Origin: Candidatus Poribacteria bacterium
GTDB taxonomy: Bacteria; Poribacteria; WGA-4E; WGA-3G
Length of the DNA stretch: 44,051 nt
Direction of reading: 5' to 3'
Assembly (NCBI GenBank): GCA_022394775.1
Contig: JAGFCB010000133.1
Coordinates: 1-44,051, forward strand
Part shown: positions 1 through 8,593 of the stretch, piece after piece
How positions within the stretch are numbered: the first letter of the stretch is position 1
Layout: every line of letters begins with the position of its first letter
The notes under the pieces: generated by a model
What the model saw: only the letters and a program-made list of their open reading frames with translations
Told to the model about the DNA's origin: nothing
Databases searched by the model: none
Translations under genes and position numbers: made by a program

Positions 1-2561
1 GAGATATAAGCGACAAACTGATTAAGCAGGTCGCCTTTGTAATCAGTGCTTTGGAGTGCTTTCACCTCTTGAATAAGTCCTAAGACGTGGTTGAAGAGTT
101 CATCAGAGAAATGTTGTCGTAACTCCATCAGAAGTCTGCCGGTCGTTGATACTGGCAGTTGATTTTGTAGGAGAAACATCCGCAAATTCGGATAATCTTC
201 AACACTCTTGCTTTCATCAAGCCATGTTTCACCTATTGCGGGCAAATCGCTGACATCGAAACTAAGGACTTGCTGTTTCCGAATCTTCTCCAGATTGGAA
301 GTGCGCGGGTCAAGCCCGGCAGTTGCTAAAGTGCCGATGACCTCCTCTTGGCGGTAAGGCCTTAGGAAAGTCATAAGTTCTTCAACTTTCTGCTGTTCTG
401 CGGTAACGGACTCAACGTTTGCTGCACTGCCATTTTGTGAGCGTCCACGTTTCCGCTGTTTCCCTTTTTGAGGAGCGTTTGTGAGCCTGTTTGCACGCTT
501 GGCTAAGGTGCCGTGATAGTCGATCAATTCCTCATAGAGCGTTGCGAGTAGCGTATCGCCATGGATAGCGAGCAATGCCTCCGAAGTGATATTCGTCAAT
601 TCGTGCCCTGTTTTTGAGAGGATTGCCCGATTTAGATTACGTTCTATCGACTTCCGATCCTTTTCGGCTTGAATAATTAGCGTACTTTCCAACATGAGAT
701 TAATCAATCTTTTTGTCTGGTCGGGTACGCTGAGATTAATGTCGCATGTAGGTTGGACATCAGCGAGGAGTTGTTCTCGGAGCTTACCATCAAGCACTAA
801 CGTCCATAGGGTCGCGTAATGTAGTTGCGTGTCTGCCTTTGGTGGCAGGTTCGTTAACCAGTGTTCTATGGTTGGCAAGTGCAACTTCACATGTTCAAGC
901 AGTTGTTGAAAAATAGCATCAGGAATTTCAAAACCGGGAAAATTAGTAGCATTCCCTCGCTGCTGTAGCTGTTGTGCTCGGCGCTGTGTTTGTCCAGTTT
1001 TCGCTGTCAATAGGAGATCGGTTAAAGGTTGAATAACGGTTTCAAAGTCTTGTTTGTGTTGACTTGCGAAATTCGCGAGTTCCAGCAATTCCAACCAGAT
1101 CGTTGTCAAACGCTCGATTTGAGCGGCATGCAAAGTTGATCGGAGGCTGATGCTTGCTATTTTCTCACGGACTGTTCCACGCGTCCATTTCGGCAGATAA
1201 ATTTCATCCAAGAGCTCATTATCTTGAAATGTTAGGAGTTCAACTTGTTTGACAAGACCCGTTTCGATGAAGTCTTGCTCAAAGACTAAATCATGAAATA
1301 ACCCAGCTGCTCGATCGAGTACCTGATTCGCCAATCTGTAGGAGGATTGAATGAGATGATTCAGGGTTAATTGTTGGTTATCCTGCAGCTGCCAAAATTC
1401 TATCATGGGGTCAATACTTTGAGCGAGCGCATCCGTTTTCGCTGCTGTGACCGTTTCCTCAAAATGTTCGGTAAGGTATTCGGTATAAAATTCGACGAAA
1501 GCGAGCATTGTACTTCGCAGTTCTCGAATCACCAAATCGTCCCATACTTTATTATGAACGCGTTGTCCGGGTCCAAGGACGAGGGCTCTCAAACGGGTTT
1601 CTACGCCTTGTTGGAACTGCGTCATGAGTTGGTGGGCATGCTGATTAGCTTTCAGCGTATATGCTTCAATTTTCTTTGAACTCTCACCGATCGCGGTTTC
1701 AATTTCTTCGGCAGGTGCGTTGAATGCGATGGGTACTAACTTCAGCGTTTCCGGTTCAAGCGGATTATAAACTGCTGCTGTAGCGAGGACTTGAGTAGGC
1801 GTATGTGCTTCCGTCGCGTCTGGTATCTCTTCGTCCTCATCATCAGAGATACTGGACAATCGGGTATGAAGTGTTAGAGTGTACCCTAAATCGGCGAGAT
1901 CAGGGTACTGCTTTATATGCGTTCGTAGCACGACGAGAAGTACGTTGTAGTCCTCTACGTGTATTTGGTCAAAAAGTGAATCCTCATTGAGGTGAACGCG
2001 ATGGATATGAGTTTGCTCTGGAATAACAACAGTTGGCGCATACATATTTTCAGCATGCGTATCATCAATTTGTGCGAGTATATACCCACCGGTTTTGATG
2101 GTCGTCGGTATTGTCAGGCGTGCTTTCAAAACGTCTTGCGTGAGTTCGGAAAGCGTCAGGGATTTTCCCAAATTTTGGATGGTTATGTCCGAGACAACGC
2201 CATCGGCGAAGTCTGTAATTTGGCGTGCATTCCGTTCCAATTCTTGAATGCTTCTATGAACCCTGTCATAGTCGTCGCGTGTTTCAGCAGCAACTTTCGC
2301 TTCGTCAATCCAAGAGACCCAAGCCCCTGGGCGCGGTCGCATTTTCAGGGTAAGTTTGCCATCTTCTGAGTCAAAACCGGGTAGGATGTCGCCTTCTGAA
2401 GTTTCCTTCGGCGTCCAAACAATTAGGTGTTTATCGGATTTGACACCGAGTCCCAAGCCAAAGGTGTCACCCCAACTCATCCGTCCCTCAATACTGGATT
2501 TAATTTTATCAGTCAACGAGAAAAGCGTTTCTGAACAAAAATTAAGTGATAATCCTTGCAT
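1..2561 (-). CDS. Unrecognised large protein, partial (C-terminus off the left edge)
   Basis: A single open frame runs without a stop from an ATG at 2561 to the edge of the window, at least 853 codons. An in-frame TAA lies four codons upstream, so this is the first ATG; I see no clear Shine-Dalgarno site. The N-terminal ~110 residues look like a mixed, soluble domain (motif SWGDTFGLGLGVKSDK near residues 34-49). An acidic linker (SSISDDEDEEIPD) follows around residues 235-247. The rest is rich in Leu, Gln and Glu and probably long helices. A Lys/Arg-rich patch (QKGKQRKRGRS) lies around residue 725. No signal peptide, membrane segment or catalytic motif is evident. I do not recognise the family. 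The length of the open frame and the codon pattern make it a real gene; function unknown. Confidence 0.75.
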   Translation of the reverse strand, partial: MQGLSLNFCSETLFSLTDKIKSSIEGRMSWGDTFGLGLGVKSDKHLIVWTPKETSEGDILPGFDSEDGKLTLKMRPRPGAWVSWIDEAKVAAETRDDYDRVHRSIQELERNARQITDFADGVVSDITIQNLGKSLTLSELTQDVLKARLTIPTTIKTGGYILAQIDDTHAENMYAPTVVIPEQTHIHRVHLNEDSLFDQIHVEDYNVLLVVLRTHIKQYPDLADLGYTLTLHTRLSSISDDEDEEIPDATEAHTPTQVLATAAVYNPLEPETLKLVPIAFNAPAEEIETAIGESSKKIEAYTLKANQHAHQLMTQFQQGVETRLRALVLGPGQRVHNKVWDDLVIRELRSTMLAFVEFYTEYLTEHFEETVTAAKTDALAQSIDPMIEFWQLQDNQQLTLNHLIQSSYRLANQVLDRAAGLFHDLVFEQDFIETGLVKQVELLTFQDNELLDEIYLPKWTRGTVREKIASISLRSTLHAAQIERLTTIWLELLELANFASQHKQDFETVIQPLTDLLLTAKTGQTQRRAQQLQQRGNATNFPGFEIPDAIFQQLLEHVKLHLPTIEHWLTNLPPKADTQLHYATLWTLVLDGKLREQLLADVQPTCDINLSVPDQTKRLINLMLESTLIIQAEKDRKSIERNLNRAILSKTGHELTNITSEALLAIHGDTLLATLYEELIDYHGTLAKRANRLTNAPQKGKQRKRGRSQNGSAANVESVTAEQQKVEELMTFLRPYRQEEVIGTLATAGLDPRTSNLEKIRKQQVLSFDVSDLPAIGETWLDESKSVEDYPNLRMFLLQNQLPVSTTGRLLMELRQHFSDELFNHVLGLIQEVKALQSTDYKGDLLNQFVAYI

Positions 2562-2897
2562 TGGGTTGATTTAATATGTGCCTTTCAAATAAATTTAGGC
2601 AATAAATTTGCAATGACCGGTATATACATGACGCTCACTTTTTATTTCCAAGCGTTATGTCCAGTCAGTTAAATAAATTTTAGGTTGCGTATAAACAGAA
2701 CACGTAACAGATATTTCCTGTATGGGTGGTGTGCTGAAAATTCTGGTAGTTATAAAAAAGTATTAACATTAATTTAACTTTCGCCAGAATGTTCGTTTTG
2801 TGTTTATATCAACCGAAATAATAAAAAAAATAGATGTTTTGCTCCCGTCTTACCGGCTAATCTAAAGTTCTGGAACAACACAATAGGTTCACGAAGG
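2562..2897. other. AT-rich intergenic stretch, nothing recognised
   Basis: About 336 bases separate the MT-A70 methyltransferase stop from the start of the large unrecognised gene. It should hold the terminator of the first and the promoter of the second, but I see no convincing hairpin with a T-run or a -35/-10 pair. Short open frames here are shadows. Confidence 0.4.
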
Positions 2898-3449
2898 TTA
2901 TTGTGCCTCAAGTCCCCATGCGTCCCAACCTTGGGTCTTTTTGCGTGCGAACAATTCGATTTTACACTGGTGTGGAAACATTTCCTCAATCCGCTTACGC
3001 ACTGCTTCCGGTTTTTCAGAGTGGCGTGTCCGTTTCGTTTGAACAAGTTGTCTAATGTTCCGAGCCCCTCGCGGTTGTGGAATTTTGCCGCGTTTGAAAA
3101 CGAGACACAATTCACACTGGCTCATCGTATAAAATCCAGGGTTCACGCGTTGCTTATCCCATACAAAGGCAACAGTTGCCCACCGAAATCCCCAAGCTTT
3201 ACCGAGTTGAATTGCCTGATCCAGATGTGGAGATGAGCTCCACATAAAAAGTAGGCAATCCTCTTCAGTGATTGCGGTAATATCCCACGTCTCCATTTCT
3301 GACGCTGATACAGTCGGGTAATGCCGAATTGCGCCACCACTATCTTTGCCGCCGACACCTGTGTGCTGGAGTTGTCCTTTGTAATCCCACGGAGGGTCTG
3401 CATAGATAATACTGTACTTTTTCTTCGGAAAGGGAGCGTATGGTAACAT
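2898..3449 (-). CDS. MT-A70 family N6-adenine methyltransferase
   Basis: A 183-residue protein with the DPPW catalytic motif of amino-methyltransferases at about residues 18-21, inside YSIIYADPPWDYKG. The later segment EEDCLLFMWSSSPHL matches the usual second conserved block, and RTRHSEKPEAV near the C-terminus is also typical of MT-A70-like prokaryotic enzymes. The family transfers methyl from S-adenosylmethionine to N6 of adenine; prokaryotic members of this size usually act on DNA and are often found in phages or as orphan enzymes. No restriction endonuclease lies next to it. The ATG at 3449 sits 6 bases after the nuoI-like stop codon, so the two are probably co-transcribed; a TTG one codon upstream is the alternative start. 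Confidence 0.85.
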   Translation of the reverse strand: MLPYAPFPKKKYSIIYADPPWDYKGQLQHTGVGGKDSGGAIRHYPTVSASEMETWDITAITEEDCLLFMWSSSPHLDQAIQLGKAWGFRWATVAFVWDKQRVNPGFYTMSQCELCLVFKRGKIPQPRGARNIRQLVQTKRTRHSEKPEAVRKRIEEMFPHQCKIELFARKKTQGWDAWGLEAQ

Positions 3450-3455
3450 CAATTC

Positions 3456-4004
3456 CTACTTCGCTTCAACACTGAGTCCTTCTTGAGGAATGTCATTGTT
3501 AGCGACGAGCATGTCCCGATCAAAAATGAAGTCACTGCGCGAACTTCCAAGGCTTTCGCCCTCCTTCTGCTGCTCACGGAAATATTGCGGAAGCGTTAAG
3601 CCCGTCATTCGGATAGCATCCTCAGGACAAGCCTCAACACAATATCCGCAAAAGATACAACGGAGCATGTTGATTTCAAAGACATCGGGATACTTTTCGC
3701 GCTGATAGCCTTCTTTGGTTGTCCAACCTTCCGGTGCGGGTGCCGCTTGAATTGTGATACAATCAGCAGGGCAGGCGGTCGCGCATAGGAAACAGGCTAC
3801 GCATTTAATCTCATCTTTCTCTGTTTTCGTGAGTTTATGAATGCCGCGATACCGTTCGTTTCGCTCATCCACGCTCCTTGGATCTTCGGGGTACTGATAT
3901 GTCAATTTTTTCTTTGGAATATGCTTCAGCGTGGTAAACATTCCCTTAATCAACGCTGGAATATAGAGCCTATCCCAAAACGACATTTCTTCGTTAACTT
4001 TCAT
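3456..4004 (-). CDS. nuoI: NADH-quinone oxidoreductase subunit I-like 2x[4Fe-4S] protein
   Basis: A 182-residue ferredoxin-type protein with two complete CxxCxxCxxxCP motifs: Cys68, 71, 74, 78 and Cys116, 119, 122, 126. The N-terminal amphipathic stretch (FWDRLYIPALIKGMFTTLKH) and the spacing between clusters match NuoI, which carries clusters N6a and N6b in complex I and passes electrons toward quinone. The start at 4004 is chosen because AAAGGGAG lies 7 bases upstream; the longer frame to 4067 has no such site. No other nuo gene is in the window, so it is either a dispersed complex I gene or a subunit of another oxidoreductase. It is followed closely by the MT-A70 gene. Confidence 0.8.
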   Translation of the reverse strand: MKVNEEMSFWDRLYIPALIKGMFTTLKHIPKKKLTYQYPEDPRSVDERNERYRGIHKLTKTEKDEIKCVACFLCATACPADCITIQAAPAPEGWTTKEGYQREKYPDVFEINMLRCIFCGYCVEACPEDAIRMTGLTLPQYFREQQKEGESLGSSRSDFIFDRDMLVANNDIPQEGLSVEAK

Positions 4005-4456
4005 GAAACACTCCCTTTCTGTGTTTGTGCAAACCGCTGGATATCGAAGACGTAGCGAAATGCACATTGAGATGATAAGGTATTGCTCAAGTAATGATAT
4101 TTGTAATCAGGAAAACCCTTGAATTTGTCTGGGTTTAGCCAACGCTATCGTAAAATATATACCTATTCTTATCGTTGGATTTCACATCGTCGGACACAAT
4201 CTACAGGGTCCTAATTTTATGTAAGAATTTCGTCAAAAAGATACCAAATGGTATATTTTTTTGCTTTTTGGTAATTTTTTAATTTTTGTTAGAATCCCAG
4301 ACTCTGTATAGGCTGAAAGCCATTTTTTCTTTGATTTTCGATCCACAAAAATATTACCACAGCAAGCCTAACATTCCTGACAAATATCTATATTTTTAGA
4401 TTTCACTGTAAAAACTGTGCGCTATCATTAGTTGAGAAAAAACCGGTAAATAATAC
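4005..4456. other. AT-rich intergenic region with a palindrome at 4235-4263
   Basis: This gap lies downstream of guaB and upstream of nuoI. It contains an A-run, ATACCA, a 2-base loop, TGGTAT and a T-run, so both strands show a weak hairpin flanked by U-tracts. It may act as a bidirectional terminator but the stem is AT-rich. I see nothing else of note. Confidence 0.35.
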
Positions 4457-5956
4457 CTACGAGTTGAGATTTGCGACCGTGTAATTCGGTGCTTCCTCCG
4501 TAATATCAATATCGTGTGGATGGCTTTCTCGGTAACCGCTGCTGGTCATTCGAACAAATCGGCTATTTGTGCGTAATGTATTAATATCCGGGGTTCCACA
4601 ATATCCCATAGCAGACTGGATTCCACCAACTAATTGATAAACAAAATTGCTGAGTTTCCCTTTGTGTGGCACACGTCCTTCAATTCCGCGAGGCACGATT
4701 TTGGAGAGGTCTTCCGTGCTGTCTGATGTGTGTTGGGTGTTTCGCTTTCGTAAGGCACCGATTGACCCCATCCCGCGGTGAATTTTATAGGTTCGCCCTT
4801 GATAAATGACTGTATCTCCGGGACTCTCATCAGTTCCCGCCAGTAAGCTGCCAATCATCACGGAACTTGCACCTGCCCCGATAGCTTTCGCTATATCTCC
4901 AGAGTAACGGATGCCACCATCGGCGATAATTGGAACCTCTGCCTTGTCGGCTTCCGCTGCACAGTCGTAGATTGCCGTAATCTGAGGGATACTAACACCT
5001 GCTACGATCCGTGTTGTGCAAATGGAACCGGGACCGACACCGATTTTCACTGCATCGGCACCGGCATCAATAAGGCTTCGCGTGGCTTCCGGTGTGACAA
5101 CATTGCCTGCAATGAGATCGATGTTCGAGAAATGAGACTTAAGATATTCCGTTGATCGGATGACGTTTTTAGAATGACCGTGTGCTGTATCTAATACCAG
5201 GACATCCACGCCTGCTTCCACCAATCGATCAACATTTTCCAAAGGCGTTGATGGTAGCACAGCGGCACCGACTCGTAAACGTCCCGCGCTGTCCTTACAC
5301 GCTTGTGGAAACATCTGGACTTTGTCAATATCTTTAATGGTAATCAATCCACAGAGTCGGAAATCTTCATCCACAATCGGCAATTTTTCTTTCCGAGATT
5401 TGTGGAGTATCTCTTTGGCTTTATCGAGTGTAATTCCTGGTGCCGCTGTAATTAGTTCGTTTTTCGGTGTCATTCGCACAGTTACCGAGAGTTCCAGGTT
5501 ATCTTCGTATTTGAGATCTCGGTTAGTAATTAAACCGACGAGATGCCCGTCTTCGGTAACGATAGGCACGCCACCGATGTGGTAACGCTCTGTAATTTGG
5601 AGTGCGTCCCGAATCGTCTTGTCTTCTGTAAGCGTAATGGGTGCGGTAATCATGCCGCTCTCTGATCGTTTCACGCGGTCGACTTCAGATACCTGTTCAT
5701 CAATGGAGCAATTATAATGAATTATTCCGATGCCTCCTTCTCGCGCAAGTGCAATAGCAAGAGTAGATTCGGTGACAGTATCCATAGGTGCGCTACAGAT
5801 AGGAATGTTTAACCTGAGGTTACGTGTCAGTTGTGTACTCGTATCCACTTGCTCCGGAAGCACATCCGATTCAGCCGGAATCAGCAAAACATCATCAAAG
5901 GTTAGCCCTTCTTTTGCAAATTTCGGAGGGAAGGCATCGGAAATTTTAGTCTCCAT
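4457..5956 (-). CDS. guaB: Inosine-5'-monophosphate dehydrogenase
   Basis: A 499-residue IMP dehydrogenase, the NAD-dependent step from IMP to XMP in guanine nucleotide synthesis. It has the TIM-barrel start [18 protein letters not shown], two CBS domains at about residues 103-215, the catalytic loop GPGSICTT with Cys313, and the IMP-binding segments [10 protein letters not shown] and HRGMGSIGA. The start at 5956 follows AAGGAG at good spacing; upstream Met codons do not. One point is odd. In the mobile flap (residues 401-428), where E. coli has DRYFQ, the equal-length alignment gives QHTSD, so the Arg-Tyr dyad that activates water for hydrolysis appears to be His409-Thr410. The rest of the flap ([13 protein letters not shown]) is normal. 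A consensus promoter lies about 110 bases upstream. Confidence 0.95.
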   Translation of the reverse strand: METKISDAFPPKFAKEGLTFDDVLLIPAESDVLPEQVDTSTQLTRNLRLNIPICSAPMDTVTESTLAIALAREGGIGIIHYNCSIDEQVSEVDRVKRSESGMITAPITLTEDKTIRDALQITERYHIGGVPIVTEDGHLVGLITNRDLKYEDNLELSVTVRMTPKNELITAAPGITLDKAKEILHKSRKEKLPIVDEDFRLCGLITIKDIDKVQMFPQACKDSAGRLRVGAAVLPSTPLENVDRLVEAGVDVLVLDTAHGHSKNVIRSTEYLKSHFSNIDLIAGNVVTPEATRSLIDAGADAVKIGVGPGSICTTRIVAGVSIPQITAIYDCAAEADKAEVPIIADGGIRYSGDIAKAIGAGASSVMIGSLLAGTDESPGDTVIYQGRTYKIHRGMGSIGALRKRNTQHTSDSTEDLSKIVPRGIEGRVPHKGKLSNFVYQLVGGIQSAMGYCGTPDINTLRTNSRFVRMTSSGYRESHPHDIDITEEAPNYTVANLNS

Positions 5957-6065
5957 CGGAATCGTCTCCTTCATTGCGAATTGAAATGGACAAGATAGAG
6001 AAACGGTATTTAGCAGCACTGCTTGCGGGATTTACACCAAAAGACGTTGTTTTCAATTCCAGCAT

Positions 6066-6094
6066 ATTATAGGACATTTTTTTTTATCTGTCAA
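6066..6094 (-). promoter_or_regulatory. Sigma-70-type promoter of guaB
   Basis: On the minus strand, TTGACA (6094-6089), 17 bases, then TATAAT (6071-6066): a perfect match to the housekeeping consensus. Transcription should start near 6059, giving a leader of about 100 bases before the guaB ATG. No purine riboswitch core is evident in it. Confidence 0.85.
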
Positions 6095-6259
6095 CGGTAT
6101 TTGTTAACCAGCATCAGGGTGTTTTGTTTAATTTCCAGATGTGGTGGTATTAGACATTCTGTAACTGGCTTTTTGAAATGAAAGTAATATTTCCTACTTA
6201 ATTATACCGTAAAACGAAAATTATATCAACCAATTTTTTCTCTAAAAAATCTGTATCTG

Positions 6260-6268
6260 TGCTATAAT
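6260..6268 (+). promoter_or_regulatory. Extended -10 promoter of the Gfo/Idh/MocA gene
   Basis: TGC directly precedes TATAAT (6263-6268), which fits an extended -10 element; I see no good -35 hexamer at 17 bases. Transcription should start near 6275, about 78 bases before the ATG at 6353. It is back to back with the guaB promoter. Confidence 0.5.
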
Positions 6269-6352
6269 GCTTTCAATGTAAAATTCGCAATTATTGACGG
6301 GGGTGTTGCTGCGGATATTAGGATACCCCATGATGGATAAAGGAGTCGTAAA

Positions 6353-7396
6353 ATGGATAACCTAAACGTTGGAATTGTCGGGCTTGGCTGGGTCGCTGGT
6401 GCCCACATTGAAGCCTTCAAAGCCGTTACAGGTTCGGATGTCACCGCTATCTGTTCACGGCGTGAACACGATGAATCGGTATTAGCAGAGACCTACGGTA
6501 CACCCCTTAAAGCCTATACTGACTTTGATAAAATGCTTGCCGATCCTGATATACATATCATTGATATTTGTACACCACACCCATTTCATGCTGAACAAGC
6601 CATCGCTGCTGCAGAAGCCGGAAAACATCTCATTATCGAGAAACCGATCTGCCTCACATACGACGATGCGAAAGCCATCCGCGACGCTGTCAAAAGCACC
6701 GGCGTGAGCGTCTGTGTTTGCTTTGAATGCCGATACAGTGCGCATTTTACAATGATCCGTTCGGTAATTGATAATGGACTCTTGGGGGATCTCCACTACG
6801 CCGAGGTTGACTATTACCACGGCATCGGACCTTGGTACGGGCAATACGAATGGAACATTAAAAAGGACTTCGGCGGCAGCACCTTGCTCACTGCTGGATG
6901 CCATGCGCTTGATGCGCTCCTCTTTTTTATGGATGGAAATGTTGAAGAGGTGACGAGTTATCATACACAATCCGTAGGTGCTGATTTTCAACCCTACGAA
7001 TATAAAACAACAAGTGTGAGTCTTCTTAAGTTTGAAGGCGGTGGGAAAATTGGGAAAGTTACCTCTTGCGTTGATTGCTTGCAGCCCTACTATTTCCACA
7101 TCCACCTCGTCGGCAGTGAAGGAAGCCTACTTGACAATCGCATCTATTCTGCGAAACTTAAAGGGATGGATAAGAGTCAGTGGAGCACCCTCGAGACTTC
7201 GCTTATTGATTCCGGTGATGTCAGCGATCATCCCTATGAGCCGCAGTTCCAAGCATTTATAGACAGCATTGGGCGAGACGAACCGATGCCGTTGACCGAT
7301 TTTGATACAGCGTTTGAGACACACCGCGTTGTTTTTGCTGCTGACAGGTCTGCAGAAGCGGGGGGTCGATCCGTCAAGTTGTCGGAACTCGCTTAA
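6353..7396 (+). CDS. Gfo/Idh/MocA family NAD(P)-dependent oxidoreductase
   Basis: A 347-residue protein with an N-terminal Rossmann fold: GLGWVAG at residues 10-16 binds the dinucleotide and the signature EKP is at residues 96-98. The C-terminal half carries [14 protein letters not shown], where the His of the family's catalytic/substrate motif lies. Members oxidise or reduce sugars, inositols and related compounds; the substrate cannot be read from the sequence. AAAGGAG lies about 7 bases before the ATG. It stands alone on the plus strand between guaB and the tsaC group, with its own promoter, and its stop codon nearly touches the stop of the convergent gene at 7398. Confidence 0.9.
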   Translation: MDNLNVGIVGLGWVAGAHIEAFKAVTGSDVTAICSRREHDESVLAETYGTPLKAYTDFDKMLADPDIHIIDICTPHPFHAEQAIAAAEAGKHLIIEKPICLTYDDAKAIRDAVKSTGVSVCVCFECRYSAHFTMIRSVIDNGLLGDLHYAEVDYYHGIGPWYGQYEWNIKKDFGGSTLLTAGCHALDALLFFMDGNVEEVTSYHTQSVGADFQPYEYKTTSVSLLKFEGGGKIGKVTSCVDCLQPYYFHIHLVGSEGSLLDNRIYSAKLKGMDKSQWSTLETSLIDSGDVSDHPYEPQFQAFIDSIGRDEPMPLTDFDTAFETHRVVFAADRSAEAGGRSVKLSELA

Positions 7397-7397
7397 G

Positions 7398-7982
7398 TTA
7401 CCACCGCATTGCTGCCTCGCGATAGATTTGGATTTGTTCCATATTGCGAGGCACCGCTATTTGGAGGGATTTGCGTTTTCGATTCGCATCTTTAATCACG
7501 ATCGGTGCACGAAGCATATTTGTCATTGTAACAATACCGGAGTGATAGAAAACCCACATACGTTGTTCCGTGTAGGGATTGAGGACGTACTCTGAAGTGT
7601 GATCGGAAGGATGTCCGCCTGCACCAGCAAAGAGATCGTACTTCGGATACGCGAGTTCAACACTTGTATCATGTCCCTCTAAAAATAAATTTTCAGGCGG
7701 GGGTTTGGGTGAATATCCGCTCAGTTTGCAATTCCGAATCCGAATAGGTGCGCTCGATTTGTTAATCAAATGCAGCGATACAACGATAGCGAGGCGATGG
7801 TTGTCGTCCCGGTTAATGAACCACGTATCTTCTTTGATAACCTCCACGGTTAATCCCGGAATTTGTCGTTTTTTGTGGTAAAGGATCGCTAATACGACAA
7901 AGCTGATGACCCCGAGGACGACCCAATTTCCGGTTGGAGTGGCTAAGAACTGCAGCAGCTGCTTTAAGGCTTGTTGTAACAC
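7398..7982 (-). CDS. Membrane-anchored hypothetical protein
   Basis: A 194-residue protein with one N-terminal transmembrane segment (about residues 19-35, NWVVLGVISFVVLAILY) followed by KKR, so the remainder is probably cytoplasmic or simply anchored. The rest looks mostly beta-stranded (LAIVVSLHLINKSSAPIRIRNCKL), resembling an immunoglobulin-like fold. I do not recognise a named family. The start is a GTG at 7982 preceded by AAGGAG five bases away; it overlaps the end of tsaC by 19 bases, which suggests translational coupling. It is the last gene of the dprA-DUF2283-tsaD-tsaC run and ends against the convergent oxidoreductase gene. Confidence 0.7.
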   Translation of the reverse strand: MLQQALKQLLQFLATPTGNWVVLGVISFVVLAILYHKKRQIPGLTVEVIKEDTWFINRDDNHRLAIVVSLHLINKSSAPIRIRNCKLSGYSPKPPPENLFLEGHDTSVELAYPKYDLFAGAGGHPSDHTSEYVLNPYTEQRMWVFYHSGIVTMTNMLRAPIVIKDANRKRKSLQIAVPRNMEQIQIYREAAMRW

Positions 7983-8578
7983 GCAAACTCCTTGGCGAGC
8001 GTCTCTTCTGAAATCACACCGTGCCGTCGGATAATAGGCGGTAAGACTGAAATATCGTAGACTGTAGAGGGGATAGGCCCTGGTGTTTTACCGCCATCGA
8101 CGATCATATCAATTCGCGATGCGAGTGTTTCACCAATTTCTTGCGGAGATGTGGCGGGTGGTTCACCTGAGAGATTCGCACTTGTGATTGCCGCTGGTCC
8201 CCCAAACGCTTGGAGGATTTGCAGGAGTAGCGGGTTGTCTGGAATACGCACCCCGACAGTGTTCCCACCAGCTGTCAATACCGGTAGCAAATCCTTTGCC
8301 TCAACAATAATTGTCAGACCACCTGGCCAAAACCGATCTGTGAGATGAAAGAAGAAGTCAGGTAAGTTTTGAGCGACACGATGGACATCTGCGACCGAAC
8401 TGAGGACAAGCGGAATCGGTTTGCCATCGGGTCGTCCTTTTATCGTGTAAAGTTTTTGCACGGCATCTGCATTAAATGGGTCTGCTCCTAATCCATAGAC
8501 TGTGTCGGTAGGAATAGCAATAATCCCGCCTGATTTCAGGCATTGGACAGCTTTAACACATACGTCTGCTTCCAACAA
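7964..8578 (-). CDS. tsaC: L-threonylcarbamoyladenylate synthase (TsaC/Sua5/YrdC)
   Basis: A 204-residue YrdC-domain protein. It makes threonylcarbamoyl-AMP from threonine, bicarbonate and ATP, the first step of t6A modification at position 37 of ANN-decoding tRNAs. Family blocks are clear: GGIIAIPTDTVYGLGADP at the start, KGRPDGKPIPLVLSS, FWPGGLTIIV, GVRIPDNPLLL and GPAAITSANLSGEPP. It has no C-terminal Sua5 domain, so it is the short TsaC type. The start is TTG at 8578, supported by AGGAGG six bases upstream; no ATG fits. It lies 15 bases downstream of tsaD, which performs the next step. Confidence 0.95.
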   Translation of the reverse strand: MLEADVCVKAVQCLKSGGIIAIPTDTVYGLGADPFNADAVQKLYTIKGRPDGKPIPLVLSSVADVHRVAQNLPDFFFHLTDRFWPGGLTIIVEAKDLLPVLTAGGNTVGVRIPDNPLLLQILQAFGGPAAITSANLSGEPPATSPQEIGETLASRIDMIVDGGKTPGPIPSTVYDISVLPPIIRRHGVISEETLAKEFACYNKP

Positions 8579-8593
8579 AATCCGCCTCCTCCG

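Noticed and set aside
1371..2574. Several short plus-strand frames
   Set aside because: All lie opposite the continuous minus-strand frame of over 850 codons.
5957..6065. Purine riboswitch in the guaB leader
   Set aside because: No three-way junction or conserved purine core could be found in the ~100-base leader.
6482..7105. 207-codon minus-strand frame
   Set aside because: Antisense to the Gfo/Idh/MocA gene, without a ribosome site or recognisable protein.
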